Positions 44,033-53,943 are shown, numbered from the stretch's first letter. The stretch: DNA of 64,000 nucleotides from Devosia sp. Leaf420 (GCF_001425445.1 NZ_LMQU01000009.1:141817-205816), one strand, 5' to 3'. The notes: generated from the sequence alone by a model not told the origin. Translations and numbers: made by a program.

Positions 44033-44769
44033 CTCACCCGCGAAAACACCAGCACCGTTTCCCGATTGCCATCCCCGCCAGCAATCGGGGATTCGACACT
44101 CACCCGATGCACAAAGCCCTGCGCTTCGACAAAACCGATCACTTCGGCCATAGCCCGGGCTGACGCCTCCGCGTCGCTGACAATTCCGCCCTTGCCCACA
44201 AAATCGCGCCCAACCTCGAACTGCGGCTTGAAGAGAATAACCGCCCACGCCTGCGGTCCACAAAGCCCAAGCGGCGCTTCGAGCACCTTGGTTACCGACA
44301 CAAAGCTCACATCGGATACGAGGAGATCGACGGGTTCGGGAATGTCTGCCCGCGAAAGCTCTCGCGCATTGAACCCCTCAAGGCTCACGACGCGCGGATC
44401 ACGCCGCAAGCTCTCGTGCAACTGTTCATGCCCCACATCCACGGCAAATACCCTAGCCGCACCGCGCTCAAGCAAGACTTGCGTGAACCCACCAGTCGAC
44501 GATCCGACATCGAGACACACCTTACCGCTGACATCCACACTGCCCGCATCGAGCCCGGCAATCAGCTTCAGTGCCGCCCGCGACACATATCCCGCCGCTG
44601 GATCGTCGAGCACGATGACATCGTCAGGCCCCACCATCTGGTTCGGCTTCTTCGCAGGCTCGCCGTTGATCTGCACCGTCCCGCGCAAAATAGCGTCGCG
44701 CGCCCTTGCGCGGCTCGGCAGCAGCCCGCGCTGCTCCAGCGCCAGATCGAGCCTGATGCGCTCGCTCAC
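44029..44769 (-). CDS. tlyA: TlyA-family rRNA 2'-O-methyltransferase
   Basis: 246 residues. N-terminal S4 RNA-binding domain (about 3-60: I-R-L-D-L-A-L-E-Q-R-G-L-L-P-S-R-A-R-A-R-D-A-I). The FtsJ-type SAM methyltransferase domain (about 60-245) has C-L-D-V-G-S-S-T-G-G-F-T-Q-V-L-L, V-D-V-G-H-E-Q-L and L-F-K-P-Q-F-E-V-G. The family 2'-O-methylates cytidines in 16S and/or 23S rRNA. GTG start overlapping the SCO gene stop. Confidence 0.92.
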   Translation of the reverse strand: MSERIRLDLALEQRGLLPSRARARDAILRGTVQINGEPAKKPNQMVGPDDVIVLDDPAAGYVSRAALKLIAGLDAGSVDVSGKVCLDVGSSTGGFTQVLLERGAARVFAVDVGHEQLHESLRRDPRVVSLEGFNARELSRADIPEPVDLLVSDVSFVSVTKVLEAPLGLCGPQAWAVILFKPQFEVGRDFVGKGGIVSDAEASARAMAEVIGFVEAQGFVHRVSVESPIAGGDGNRETVLVFSRVS

Positions 44770-45365
44770 CCCTCGACCAGCCGCTTGACCTTGGCAAGCG
44801 CGGTATCCTGCGCCTCTTCATAGGCAATGGTGCTCTGGAAAGCGCCGTTTTTGTCGATGAGGAAGGTCAGAGCCGTGTGATTGACGAGATAGAACTCGCT
44901 CTCGACATCGCCTGCCTTTTCCGAAAAGACCCCAAACGCGGCCTTTACCTGATCGGTCGCTCCCTGATCCCCCACCAGTCCGATAATCGAAGGATCGAAC
45001 CCCTCGACATAGGACTTCACCGCCTCGAGCGTATCGCGCTCGGGATCCACCGTGACGAAAACGATCCGCAATTGCTCGGGCGTCAGCCCCAATTGCGCGC
45101 GCCAGGCCGTGGTTTCCGCCAGCGTCGTCGGGCACACATCGGGACAAAACGTATAGCCGAAGAACAACAGCGTCGGCGTGCCGACAAGATCCTTTTCGGT
45201 AAACGTCCCGCCCTGCGTCGAATTGAGCGCAAAGCTCTGCCCATTGATCCCGAGCGGTCGAGCGGGCGGCCGATAAAGATAGAGCCACGTCGCCCCCAGC
45301 GCCGCCACCGCAACCAGCGCCCACAGCACGATCCGCACATTGCGCAGGGTTTTGTTCGTCGTCAT
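44766..45365 (-). CDS. SCO1/SenC-family copper chaperone for cytochrome oxidase
   Basis: 199 residues with an N-terminal membrane anchor (about 11-30). Thioredoxin-like domain with the copper-binding F-G-Y-T-F-C-P-D-V-C-P (C74, C78) and the distal His H163 in V-N-H-T. It delivers copper to the CuA site of cytochrome c oxidase or acts as a thiol reductant, in the periplasm. Overlaps tlyA by four bases. Confidence 0.93.
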   Translation of the reverse strand: MTTNKTLRNVRIVLWALVAVAALGATWLYLYRPPARPLGINGQSFALNSTQGGTFTEKDLVGTPTLLFFGYTFCPDVCPTTLAETTAWRAQLGLTPEQLRIVFVTVDPERDTLEAVKSYVEGFDPSIIGLVGDQGATDQVKAAFGVFSEKAGDVESEFYLVNHTALTFLIDKNGAFQSTIAYEEAQDTALAKVKRLVEG

Positions 45366-45380
45366 GTTTTTGGGCCTTTA

Positions 45381-45495
45381 ACCCCCACCCGACCTCCCCC
45401 TGGTAGGGGGAGGAGCAAAGCCGGTGGCTATGAAATCATCTTGCCCCACGCACCGAAACGTCCCTCCCCCTCTCAGGGGGAGGCTAGGTGGGGGT
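45381..45495. repeat. Long nested palindromic repeat, copy E (variant arms)
   Basis: Left arm ACCCCCACCCGACCTCCCCC-tggta-GGGGGAGG, right arm CCTCCCCC-tctca-GGGGGAGG followed by CTAGGTGGGGGT. The design matches copies A-D, but the arm sequence differs, making a second subfamily. It fills the gap between the SCO gene and xseB. Confidence 0.82.
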
Positions 45496-45509
45496 CGTCG
45501 CAGAAAAAA

Positions 45510-45761
45510 CTAATTCGCGTCGAGCGGCTCAGTGCCCACGGCCTTACCCTCACGGCTCAGCGTAATCTTCTCAATTCTTGCTTCCGCAGTCTTGAGCAGC
45601 ATTTCGCAATGCGCCTTCAGCGCTTCGCCGCGCTCATAGATGGCGATGGATTCAGCTAGCGGGGCGCGGCCGCTTTCGAGCTTTTGCACGATCTGTTCGA
45701 GCTGCTCCAAAGCCGCCTCGAAGCTCAGGGCTTTGACGTCATCCGCGTTCATTTCGGCCAT
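45510..45761 (-). CDS. xseB: Exodeoxyribonuclease VII small subunit
   Basis: 83 residues: [20 protein letters not shown] (about 12-31), [13 protein letters not shown] and [19 protein letters not shown], the whole family pattern. Partner of XseA, which is not in this window. Starts 8 bases after the HDAC-family gene, an order also known from other rhizobia. Confidence 0.94.
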   Translation of the reverse strand: MAEMNADDVKALSFEAALEQLEQIVQKLESGRAPLAESIAIYERGEALKAHCEMLLKTAEARIEKITLSREGKAVGTEPLDAN

Positions 45762-45769
45762 GGTGCATC

Positions 45770-46717
45770 CTACTCGTTAAATCGTCCTGCCGTGCCGCCC
45801 ATCAGCATGGCGACGTGCTGGCGCACGCCTCCGGCAAGGCCCGTGAGGTCATAGCCACCTTCGAGCAGCGACACAATCCGATTGGCGCAGCGCCTTTCGG
45901 CGACATCCATCAACTTCCCCGTGATCCAGGCATAGTCCCCGTCTTCCCATTCGAGCTGGGCCAACGGATCAAGCGCATGAGCATCGAACCCGGCTGAAAT
46001 GAGGATCATATCCGGCGCGAAATTATCGAGCGCCGGCAGGATCACCTGATTATAGGCCTCGCGCATGGCGAGCCCATCGGTCTGGGGTTTGAGCGCAGTG
46101 TTGACGATATTGCCCACGCCGTGCTCGCTTGGATGCCCAGTGCCGGGAAAGAGCGGCATCTGATGGCTCGAGGCGTAGAAGACGGTTTTGTCGGTCTCGA
46201 AAATATCCTGTGTGCCATTGCCGTGATGCACGTCGAAGTCGATGATCGCGACGCGCTCCGCGCCATATTTGCGCTGCGCCTCGCGCGCCACCACGGCCAC
46301 GGTATTGATCAGGCAAAAGCCCATCGGCCGATCGATCTCGGCATGGTGCCCCGGCGGGCGGATGGCGCAAAAGCCATTGTCGACCTCGCCGAGCAATACC
46401 GCATCGAGCGCCGCCAGCGCCCCGCCGAGCCCTGTCGCCGCCGCCGAAAGCGACTTGGCCGAAATGAAGGTATCGCTATCAAGCTGTCCCATGCCCTCGG
46501 CCGGGCGCGCGGCGCGCAGTTGCGCCATATAGCGCTCGTCATGCACGAGTTCAGCCAATGTTATGTCGCCATAAGGCGCATCGCGCCGCACCAGCGGCGC
46601 AAAATGCTCATGCGCTAGCGCCTCGTTGACCGCCGCAATACGCTCCGCCCGCTCGGGATGGCCCTGCGGCGTCTGGTGGTCGGCAAAATTGGGCTGGCTG
46701 ACGAGAAGCGTTGTCAC
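45770..46717 (-). CDS. Histone-deacetylase-family amidohydrolase (acetylpolyamine aminohydrolase-like)
   Basis: 315 residues, GTG start. Zinc-site motifs of the HDAC superfamily are intact: P-P-G-H-H-A-E (about 122-128), [13 protein letters not shown] (about 159-171), and I-S-A-G-F-D-A-H near 245. In bacteria these enzymes act on acetylated polyamines, acetoin-related or other acetyl/acyl amides. The substrate here is unknown. Confidence 0.9.
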   Translation of the reverse strand: MTTLLVSQPNFADHQTPQGHPERAERIAAVNEALAHEHFAPLVRRDAPYGDITLAELVHDERYMAQLRAARPAEGMGQLDSDTFISAKSLSAAATGLGGALAALDAVLLGEVDNGFCAIRPPGHHAEIDRPMGFCLINTVAVVAREAQRKYGAERVAIIDFDVHHGNGTQDIFETDKTVFYASSHQMPLFPGTGHPSEHGVGNIVNTALKPQTDGLAMREAYNQVILPALDNFAPDMILISAGFDAHALDPLAQLEWEDGDYAWITGKLMDVAERRCANRIVSLLEGGYDLTGLAGGVRQHVAMLMGGTAGRFNE

Positions 46718-46814
46718 TTGTGGCCTTCGGGGTTTTCAGAAAAGCGGCATAGCACTTTTCCGTTGCGAATGCGCGCCGCTTGACGCGGGTCCTGCCGCTT
46801 GCCAAACACTGCCC

Positions 46815-47756
46815 ATGAGCACCATTCCCGATGAAGAGGCTATCGCCACCGCCGCCGCGCGCCTGCGCTCGGGCGGGCTTATCGCTTTCCCCACCGAGAC
46901 CGTCTATGGCCTCGGCGCCGATGCGACCAATGCCGATGCGGTGCTCTCCATCTACGAAACCAAAGGCCGCCCACGTTTCAATCCATTGATCGCCCATGTC
47001 GCCGATCTGGATATGGCCGAAAAGCTCGCCGTGTTTTCCCCGCTCGCGCGAAGATTGGCCGAAAAATTCTGGCCCGGTCCGCTCAGCATCGTCCTGCCGC
47101 TACGCCCCGGTCACGGCCTGTCCGATGTCGCCACGGCCGGCCTTGATACCGTCGCGCTGCGCATGCCCGATCATCTGATCGCCCTCGCCTTAATCCGCGC
47201 CACCGGAAGACCACTCTCGGCGCCCTCCGCCAACCCTTCCGGAAAACTCTCGCCCACAACAGCCGAACAAGTCACCCGCGGCTTTGCCGGCAAAATCAAG
47301 GTGCTGGATGGCGGCCCCTGCCAGGCCGGCGTTGAATCTACCATCGTCGCCGTCGATGGCGAAACCATCATCCAGCTTCGCGCCGGCGCGCTCGCCCGTC
47401 GCGACATCGAACAATCCTTTGGCCTGAAAGTCTCCCTAGCCGAACAAGGCGCCAAAATCTCCGCCCCCGGCATGCTCCTCAGCCACTATGCCCCCAACGC
47501 CCACATGCGGCTTAACGCAACGCCGCAGCCCGGCGAAGCCTTTCTGGCATTTGGCGATGCGCCTGATTTCCCGGGCGAAATGCGAAACCTCTCCCCCACT
47601 GCCGACCTCCACGAAGCCGCCCGCAACCTCTTCTCCATGCTGCATGACCTGGACGCCACCGGCGCAAAGATGATCGCTGTAGCGCCGATACCGGATGAGG
47701 GCTTGGGCGAGGCGATCAACGACCGCCTGCAAAGAGCCGCCGCGCCGCGGGGATAG
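46815..47756 (+). CDS. L-threonylcarbamoyladenylate synthase (Sua5/TsaC type)
   Basis: 313 residues from the ATG at 46815. TsaC domain about 5-200: G-G-L-I-A-F-P-T-E-T-V-Y-G-L-G-A-D-A, K-G-R-P-x-F-N-P-L-I-A-H and S-A-P-S-A-N-P-S-G. A C-terminal Sua5 domain (about 215-313) follows, with S-A-P-G-M-L-L-S-H-Y-A-P. Makes threonylcarbamoyl-AMP for the t6A37 modification of ANN-reading tRNAs. Length and the second domain favour Sua5 over short TsaC. Confidence 0.93.
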   Translation: MSTIPDEEAIATAAARLRSGGLIAFPTETVYGLGADATNADAVLSIYETKGRPRFNPLIAHVADLDMAEKLAVFSPLARRLAEKFWPGPLSIVLPLRPGHGLSDVATAGLDTVALRMPDHLIALALIRATGRPLSAPSANPSGKLSPTTAEQVTRGFAGKIKVLDGGPCQAGVESTIVAVDGETIIQLRAGALARRDIEQSFGLKVSLAEQGAKISAPGMLLSHYAPNAHMRLNATPQPGEAFLAFGDAPDFPGEMRNLSPTADLHEAARNLFSMLHDLDATGAKMIAVAPIPDEGLGEAINDRLQRAAAPRG

Positions 47757-47770
47757 GGACACGCGCGAGG

Positions 47771-47900
47771 CGCCCTCACCCGAATTGCATTGCAATTCGA
47801 CCTCTCCCCCAAAGGGAGAGGTGGGAGAACGTCAAGGTCGCAGAGCGACACCTCTCCCTCAGGGGGAGAGGTCGACGCGAAGCGGCGGGTGAGGGGGCCT
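47771..47900. repeat. Long palindromic repeat, copy F (CCCTCACCCG subfamily)
   Basis: Left end GCCCTCACCCGAATTGCATT with CGACCTCTCCC and an inner AAAGGGAGAGGTGGGAGA; right end GGGGGAGAGGTCGACGCG, then GGGTGAGGGGGC. The outer tips CCCTCACCCG and CGGGTGAGGG are inverted. About 130 bases, between sua5 and the DnaJ-type gene. This is a separate subfamily shared with copy G. Confidence 0.82.
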
Positions 47901-47928
47901 TCCTGAGCCACCCGCCACCCCAAAATCC

Positions 47929-48900
47929 CTAATCCCGAACCTTATAAGGCTTCTGATCCCGCATGAATCGTGCGAGCGCCTCAAGGTCCGGATCCCCGCC
48001 CGGCGGCAAGACCACCCGCAGGTTCACATAGAGATCGCTATCGCCATAAAGCCCCTTGTTCTTGAGGCGCAGCGCTTTCGCCGTATCCACCCCGGGCGGC
48101 AAGTTCAGTTCCACCGAACCATCGAGCGTCGGCACGCGCACCTTGGCCCCAAGCACCGCTTCATAAAGCGTGATCGACACATCGGTGCGCAGATCGTTCC
48201 CGTCGCGGCGGAACACCTTTGATTTCTCAAAGCGCACTGTGACCAGCGCATCGCCCGGCTCGCCAAAGGCGTTCGGCGTGCCCTGGCCCTTGAGGCGGAT
48301 CTGCTGGCCTTCCTCGACCTTTTCGGGAAGCTTTACCGACAGCATCTTGCCCGTCGGCATGCGCACCGGCACCGAAGCCGCCTTATGCGCATCTTCGAGT
48401 GAAACGGCGACGGTCACGACGACATCGTCGCCCTTCATCCGCGCTTGCGCACCGGCCCCTGCGCCGCCAGCACCCATGCCGCCTGCAAACGGGTCCCATT
48501 GTGCGCCGCCGGCGCCCGGTCTTGCGCCGCCCGCCCCATTACGGGGCTGGCCACCGAAGCCGCTCATGAATTCCTTCAAGATGTCTTCGGCTGAAAAGCC
48601 TCCCGCGCCACCGGCACCGGGCCGTGCGCCGCGCGCGCCGCCGCCAAATCCGCCATTGCCGAAGCCGGCAAAGCGCGGATTGCCGTCGCCATCGATCTCG
48701 CCGCGGTCGAATTGGCCGCGCTTTTCGGTGTCGTTCAACAGGTCATAGGCATGGGTCGCCTCGGCGAACTTGTTGTGCGCCGAAGGATCATCCGGGTTCT
48801 GGTCGGGGTGATATTTCTTGGCCAGCTTGCGATAGGCGGACTTGATGTCCTTCTCGCTTGCGGACCGCGGCACCCCAAGCACGGTGTAAGGATCGCGCAT
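47929..48900 (-). CDS. DnaJ-class (CbpA-like) co-chaperone without zinc domain
   Basis: 323 residues; the ATG at 48900 starts M-R-D-P-Y-T-V-L-G-V. J domain 1-67 with K-Y-H-P-D-Q-N-P (HPD intact). Gly-rich linker about 75-160 with repeated G-A-G-G. Two C-terminal substrate-binding beta domains (about 165-310) include G-D-D-V-V-V-T-V-A-V-S-L-E-D-A and L-N-L-P-P-G-V-D. The four CxxCxGxG zinc repeats of true DnaJ are missing, so type II/CbpA-like. Works with DnaK. Confidence 0.92.
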   Translation of the reverse strand: MRDPYTVLGVPRSASEKDIKSAYRKLAKKYHPDQNPDDPSAHNKFAEATHAYDLLNDTEKRGQFDRGEIDGDGNPRFAGFGNGGFGGGARGARPGAGGAGGFSAEDILKEFMSGFGGQPRNGAGGARPGAGGAQWDPFAGGMGAGGAGAGAQARMKGDDVVVTVAVSLEDAHKAASVPVRMPTGKMLSVKLPEKVEEGQQIRLKGQGTPNAFGEPGDALVTVRFEKSKVFRRDGNDLRTDVSITLYEAVLGAKVRVPTLDGSVELNLPPGVDTAKALRLKNKGLYGDSDLYVNLRVVLPPGGDPDLEALARFMRDQKPYKVRD

Positions 48901-49007
48901 TTGGTCCAATCTGTCTGGGTCGGGCGTTGCTTCGCCCACAATTGCAGTCCTATATGGCGACGCCCCATGGCCTTGTCCAGTTTTGCGGGGCGCAAAAGCG
49001 CGGGAAT

Positions 49008-49643
49008 ATGACGATGTTGCAGACGCTCACCGAACGCCTTTTCGATGATGGCAATCGCGAGGACCTCGATCCCTTTGCCGTTTTCGAGGAATGGTTTGCT
49101 TTGGCGCAGGAAAGCGAACCCAACGATCCCCACGCCATGGCCATTGCCAGCGCCGATACCGATGGCCTGCCCGATGTGCGCATGGTGCTGCTCAATGCGC
49201 GCGACGAGCGCGGCTTTTGCTTCTTCACCAATTTCGGTTCCGACAAGGGAAGGCAATTGCAGGCCAATCCCAAGGCGGCCGCCGTCTTTCACTGGAAGTC
49301 GCTGCGCCGCCAGATCCGCCTCCGTGGCCCAGTCGAAGTCGTCAGCCCGGCTGAAGCCGACGCTTATTTCGCCTCCCGCCATCGCGGCAGCCAGATCGCC
49401 TCGGCCGCCTCGCTGCAATCCCGTCCGCTCGAAAACCGCGCTACGCTCGAAAGCCGCGTCGAAGCGCTGACCGCCGAAATCGGCGATGGCCCCGTCATCC
49501 GCCCCGATCATTGGTCCGGCTTCCGCATCAAGCCGCTGATGATGGAATTTTGGAAGGACGGCCAATACCGCCTCCACGATCGCGTCCGCTTTACCCGCGA
49601 AGCCGTCGACGGAACCTGGCAGAGCAATCGGCTTTATCCCTGA
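49008..49643 (+). CDS. pdxH: Pyridoxamine 5'-phosphate oxidase
   Basis: 211 residues from the ATG at 49008 (a second ATG is at 49014). Signatures: P-D-V-R-M-V-L-L-N-A-R-D, F-F-T-N-F-G-S-D-K-G-R-Q-L, F-H-W-K-S-L-R-R-Q-I-R-L-R-G, S-R-P-L-E and the C-terminal R-L-H-D-R-V-R-F-T-R...W-Q-S-N-R-L-Y-P. FMN enzyme making PLP. Divergent from the DnaJ-type gene. Confidence 0.96.
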   Translation: MTMLQTLTERLFDDGNREDLDPFAVFEEWFALAQESEPNDPHAMAIASADTDGLPDVRMVLLNARDERGFCFFTNFGSDKGRQLQANPKAAAVFHWKSLRRQIRLRGPVEVVSPAEADAYFASRHRGSQIASAASLQSRPLENRATLESRVEALTAEIGDGPVIRPDHWSGFRIKPLMMEFWKDGQYRLHDRVRFTREAVDGTWQSNRLYP

Positions 49644-49720
49644 TAGTGGGAAGCCGTTCCGTTCAGGGTCGCGAAACACCTTTGCCGTAAACATAGCGCC
49701 AGCAAGGGAATGGCCTCTTC

Positions 49721-50539
49721 GTGCGCATATTGATCAGAACGTCGAAAACGGCAATCTGGGCTCGCCGCTTGGGCAGCCTTGCCATTCCGCTCGTCGTGCT
49801 GCCGGTGGCTATGCACCATCTGGGCCTGATCGATTCCCCGAGCTTTCTGATCGTCATGATGGCGGCGCTGGCGGTTTCGGCGCTGGCGGTGCTCGTCGCC
49901 GTTTTGGCGCTGATCCGGCTGTGGTTTTCCGGCGATCAGGGTTGGATGAAGGCGCTGTCGGGCCTCTTCCTCGGGCTCATCTGCCTCGCGCCTTTCGGCT
50001 ACTATGGCTATCTCGCCTATCGCTATCCGCCGGTCACCGATATCGCGACCGTGGCGCGCGGCGAACTGCCGCTGCTATTCCTGCCCGATACGGCAAAAAT
50101 GCCGCCGCCCATCCTCCTCACTCCGGACGATCAGGCCCGCATCTTCCCCAATGCGACGACGCGCACCTATCCGCTCGATGTCACCCAGCTCTTCGGCATC
50201 GTCGACAAACTCGCCATCGCCCAGGGCTGGGACATCCGCCGCAAGGTCGAGCCGACAGCCGACGCGCCTGGCCGCATCAATGCACGGATCACGACCATTC
50301 CCGGCTGGCGCGAAGAAGCGGTTCTTCGTGTGTCCTCAACGCCCGGCGGCGCCAGCGTCGATATGCGCTCGGCCTCGATCAATGCGCCGCACGATTTCGG
50401 CTCGAATGGCTCGCGCATCGAAGATTTCATGATCGCGCTCGATAATGAAGTCACGACGCTTCTGCGCGATAACCCAACCGCTAATCAGCCGACGCCCGCC
50501 GATGACGACGAGCCCGCGCCCGCCGTCGAGGGCGAATAA
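49721..50539 (+). CDS. DUF1499 membrane protein
   Basis: 272 residues, probable GTG start. Three membrane helices (about 17-35, 40-68 and 78-100) precede a periplasmic or soluble DUF1499 domain (about 120-250). That domain has the typical S-V-D-M-R-S-A-S-I-N-A-P-H-D-F-G-S-N-G-S-R-I-E-type ending. The tail is acidic and Pro-rich. Function of the family is not known. Confidence 0.82.
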   Translation: MRILIRTSKTAIWARRLGSLAIPLVVLPVAMHHLGLIDSPSFLIVMMAALAVSALAVLVAVLALIRLWFSGDQGWMKALSGLFLGLICLAPFGYYGYLAYRYPPVTDIATVARGELPLLFLPDTAKMPPPILLTPDDQARIFPNATTRTYPLDVTQLFGIVDKLAIAQGWDIRRKVEPTADAPGRINARITTIPGWREEAVLRVSSTPGGASVDMRSASINAPHDFGSNGSRIEDFMIALDNEVTTLLRDNPTANQPTPADDDEPAPAVEGE

Positions 50540-50542
50540 GGT

Positions 50543-50845
50543 CTAGCGCTTGCGCACGAATTCGGTGCGGAGGACCAGGCCCTTGATCGCGTCATGGCGG
50601 CAATCGATTTCTTCGGGATTGTCAGTCAGCCGGATCGATTTGATCACCGTGCCCTGTTTCAGTGTCTGCCCGGCGCCCTTGACCTTGAGGTCCTTGATCA
50701 GCACCACGGCATCGCCATCGGCGAGCACGGTGCCCGACGCATCGCGCACCACGGCCGGGCCCGCCGCAGCAGAACTCACCTCCGAAGCCGGCCGCCATTC
50801 GCCTGTCGCTTCGTCATAGATATAGTCGTCATTGTCTTGGGTCAT
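50543..50845 (-). CDS. PhnA/YjdM-like protein lacking the zinc ribbon
   Basis: 100 residues. The C-terminal PhnA domain is clear: V-V-R-D-A-S-G-T-V-L-A-D-G-D-A-V-V-L-I-K-D-L-K-V-K-G (about 32-57), G-T-V-I-K-S-I-R-L and I-D-C-R-H-D-A-I-K-G-L-V-L-R-T-E-F-V-R-K. The N-terminal ribbon with two CxxC pairs found in E. coli YjdM is replaced by D-D-Y-I-Y-D-E-A-T-G-E-W-R-P without cysteines. Despite its name the family has no proven role in phosphonate use. Confidence 0.85.
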   Translation of the reverse strand: MTQDNDDYIYDEATGEWRPASEVSSAAAGPAVVRDASGTVLADGDAVVLIKDLKVKGAGQTLKQGTVIKSIRLTDNPEEIDCRHDAIKGLVLRTEFVRKR

Positions 50846-50876
50846 GCCCGGCCTATGGCATTTCGGTGCCGCCCTA

Positions 50877-52364
50877 TCAAGCGGTCAGCACCCGCCGCAC
50901 CGCATCGTCCCAGCCGGCCACCTTGGCGTCGCGCTCCGCGGCATCCATTTCCGGCTCAAAGCGCTGGTCCCGCGCCCAGCTTGCCGCAAATTCATCCATG
51001 CCCGGCCAAACACCGGCCTTCATCCCCGCAAGCCATGCCGCACCCAGCGCCGTCGTTTCCAAAATCGTTGGCCGATCGACCGGTGCATCGAGCACATCGG
51101 CGAGAAACTGCATGGTCCAGTCCGAAGCGACCATCCCGCCATCGACGCGCAGCACGGTTTCTTCGTCCGCCGTCCAATCCTTGCGCATGGCTTGAAGCAA
51201 GTCCCGCGTCTGGTAGCAAACCGCTTCGAGCGCCGCGCGGGCAATCTCGGCCGGCCCGGTATTGCGGGTAATCCCAAAAATCGCGCCCCGTGCCTCGGCA
51301 TCCCACCAGGGCGCCCCAAGCCCGACAAAGGCTGGCACCATATAGACGTGCTGCGAGGGATCCGCCGTCCGCGCCAGCGGCCCGGTTTCGCTCGCGTTCT
51401 TGACCAGCTTCAACCCATCGCGGATCCACTGCACCGCCGCGCCCGCAATGAAAATCGAGCCTTCCAGCGCATAAGTGGTCTCGCCATCGAGCCGATAGGC
51501 GATGGTTGTCAGCAGCCGGTTTGCCGACCGCACCATGTCTTTGCCGGTATTGAGCACCGCAAAGCAGCCCGTGCCATAGGTCGATTTGACCATGCCCGGC
51601 TCGAAACAGGCCTGCCCGATCGTCGCCGCATGCTGATCGCCCGCCACCCCGAGAATCGGGATTTCCGCGCCCAGCAGCGCCTTGTCCGTCACGCCGAAAT
51701 CATCGGCGCAATCCTTCACCTCCGGCAACAGCGCTGCCGGCACGCCCAGGATATCGAGCAGTTCATCAGCCCACTGATTGCGCCCGATATCGAACATCAG
51801 CGTCCGCGCCGCATTGGTCGCGTCGGTCGCATGCATCTTGCCCCCTGTCAGGCGCCAGATAAGGAACGTGTCGACCGTGCCAAAAGCCAGCTTACCAGCC
51901 TCCGCCTTTTCCCGCGCCCCATCGACATGCTCGAGCAGCCATTTGACCTTGGTGCCGGAAAAATAGGGGTCGAGCAGCAGACCGGTCCGCTCGGTAAACA
52001 GCGCCTCATGCCCCGCATTGCGCAAATCCGCACAGATCGCGGAGGTGCGCCGGTCCTGCCAGACCACGGCATTATGGATAGGCTTGCCCGTCTCTCGGTC
52101 CCAGATCACCACCGTCTCGCGCTGATTGGTAATGCCAATCGCCGCGATCGTATCCGCGCCGATCTTGGCCTCGCTCAGCGCCGTCTTGATCGACCACAGC
52201 ACAGACTCCCAGATTTCCTCCGGGTCATGCTCTACCCAGCCATCCTGCGGAAAGATCTGCGTAAATTCCTTCTGGCCAACGCCGACAATTTTTCGCGCGC
52301 CGTCGAATACGATAGCCCGGCTCGACGTCGTGCCCTGGTCGATGGCTAGAATGAATTTGGTCAC
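50877..52364 (-). CDS. glpK: Glycerol kinase
   Basis: 495 residues, GTG start with AGGAGA before it. FGGY signatures: [10 protein letters not shown] (about 7-16), [11 protein letters not shown] (about 43-53), [10 protein letters not shown] (about 74-83), Y-G-T-G-C-F and [13 protein letters not shown]. Phosphorylates glycerol to glycerol 3-phosphate for GlpD. Lies 51 bases after glpD, probably the same operon. No glpF is nearby. Confidence 0.96.
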   Translation of the reverse strand: MTKFILAIDQGTTSSRAIVFDGARKIVGVGQKEFTQIFPQDGWVEHDPEEIWESVLWSIKTALSEAKIGADTIAAIGITNQRETVVIWDRETGKPIHNAVVWQDRRTSAICADLRNAGHEALFTERTGLLLDPYFSGTKVKWLLEHVDGAREKAEAGKLAFGTVDTFLIWRLTGGKMHATDATNAARTLMFDIGRNQWADELLDILGVPAALLPEVKDCADDFGVTDKALLGAEIPILGVAGDQHAATIGQACFEPGMVKSTYGTGCFAVLNTGKDMVRSANRLLTTIAYRLDGETTYALEGSIFIAGAAVQWIRDGLKLVKNASETGPLARTADPSQHVYMVPAFVGLGAPWWDAEARGAIFGITRNTGPAEIARAALEAVCYQTRDLLQAMRKDWTADEETVLRVDGGMVASDWTMQFLADVLDAPVDRPTILETTALGAAWLAGMKAGVWPGMDEFAASWARDQRFEPEMDAAERDAKVAGWDDAVRRVLTA

Positions 52365-52415
52365 GCTCGTCTCCTCTCGCGAAGCTCTCTTGGCTTCTTG
52401 CTTTGCCGCAATCCC

Positions 52416-53903
52416 TCAGGCAGCCAAATACTCTTCCAGCTTACCCGCAGCCTCGCCGTCAACCCTCAGCCCCAGCTTCGTCCGCCGCCAGAGCACGTCC
52501 TCCGCTTTCCGCGCCCATTCGTGCTCGACGAGATAATCGACCTCCGCCGCATAAAGGTCAGCCCCAAAATGCTGCCCGAGTTCGGCAGTGGTCTTGCGGT
52601 CCGCCAGCAAAATCCGCGCCTTGGTTCCATAAAGCCGCATCAACCGCCGCAAGAATGGTTTCGGCAGGTCGGGATAATCGAGCCCCAGCCGGCGCACTTC
52701 TGCGTCAAAACTCTGCGGCCCGAAGTCGCCGCCGGGCAGGGTGCTTTTCTTGGTCCAGGCCGGGCGCTTCTTGCCCAGGACATCTTCGATCTTTTCAAGG
52801 ACCGATTCCGCCAGCCGCCGCGAGGTCGTCAGCTTGCCGCCAAAGACGTTGATCACCGCGCCCGTCGCCTTGTCGCCCTCGGTCTTGAGCACATAATCGC
52901 GCGTCGCTTCCTGCGCTTCGCTGGCGCCATCGTCGAACAGCGGCCGCACGCCCGAATAGGTCCAGACGATCTGGTCCCTGGTCACTGGCTGCGCGAAATA
53001 TTCGCTCGCCGCCGAGAGCAGGTAATCGGTCTCCTCGGCCGAGATTTTCACATCCTTCGGATCGCCCTTATAATCGCGGTCCGTCGTGCCGATCAGGGTG
53101 AAATCGTCCTGATAGGGAATGGCGAAAATGATCCGCCCATCGCCATTCTGGAAAATGTAGCAGCGGTCGTGATCATAGAGTTTTTTGACGACGATATGGC
53201 TGCCCTGAACCAGCCGCACATTATGCGCGCCGTTCTTGCCCATGACGCCATTGATGACGCTATCGACCCATGGACCCGCCGCGTTGACGATCATTTTCGC
53301 GCGCACGGTCTGCATGCCATCTTCGCCATCGAGCACGATAGTCCAGGCGCCGTCCTCGCGCCGCGCGCTCGTCACCTTGGTGCGCGCATAGACCTTGGCG
53401 CCGCGATCGGCCGCGTCGCGCACATTGAGCACCACGAAGCGTGCATCGTCGACCCAGCAATCGGAATATTCAAAGCCCAGGCGATAGCCGGGTTTCAGCG
53501 GTTTGCCCGTCGCATCTCGCGTCAGGTCGAGCGTCTTGGTCGGCGGCAAAAGCTTACGCCCGCCCATATAATCATACATCGCAAGGCCCGTGCGCAGCAC
53601 GAAGGCAGGCCGCAATCCCTTGTGGTGCGGCAGCACGAAACGGAGCGGCCAGATGATGTGCGGCGCCGCAGCCCAGAGGATTTCGCGCTCGGCCAGCGCT
53701 TCATGCACGAGCCGGAATTCATAATGCTCGAGATAGCGCAATCCGCCATGAATGAGCTTGGTCGCCGCCGAGCTGGTGCCCGAGGCAAAATCGTTCATTT
53801 CCGCGAGGCCAACGGTATAGCCGCGCCCGACCGCATCGCGCGCCACGCTCGCCCCATTGACGCCGCCGCCGATGACGAACAGATCCAGCACCGCTTCACT
53901 CAT
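52416..53903 (-). CDS. glpD: Aerobic glycerol-3-phosphate dehydrogenase
   Basis: 495 residues from the ATG at 53903, placed 5-6 bases after AGGAGAT; two in-frame ATGs lie slightly upstream. N-terminal FAD-binding L-F-V-I-G-G-G-V-N-G-A-S-V-A-R-D-A-V-G-R-type motif, S-S-x-x-T-K-L-I-H-G-G-L-R-Y-L-E-H-Y-E-F, G-P-W-V-D-S-V and L-T-T-S-R-R-L-A-E-S. Membrane-peripheral enzyme feeding electrons to quinone. The promoter region holds a palindrome suited to a DeoR/GlpR-type repressor. Confidence 0.96.
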   Translation of the reverse strand: MSEAVLDLFVIGGGVNGASVARDAVGRGYTVGLAEMNDFASGTSSAATKLIHGGLRYLEHYEFRLVHEALAEREILWAAAPHIIWPLRFVLPHHKGLRPAFVLRTGLAMYDYMGGRKLLPPTKTLDLTRDATGKPLKPGYRLGFEYSDCWVDDARFVVLNVRDAADRGAKVYARTKVTSARREDGAWTIVLDGEDGMQTVRAKMIVNAAGPWVDSVINGVMGKNGAHNVRLVQGSHIVVKKLYDHDRCYIFQNGDGRIIFAIPYQDDFTLIGTTDRDYKGDPKDVKISAEETDYLLSAASEYFAQPVTRDQIVWTYSGVRPLFDDGASEAQEATRDYVLKTEGDKATGAVINVFGGKLTTSRRLAESVLEKIEDVLGKKRPAWTKKSTLPGGDFGPQSFDAEVRRLGLDYPDLPKPFLRRLMRLYGTKARILLADRKTTAELGQHFGADLYAAEVDYLVEHEWARKAEDVLWRRTKLGLRVDGEAAGKLEEYLAA

Positions 53904-53943
53904 GGCCATCTCCTGCATTATGTTTCGTATATAGTGCTTTTGC

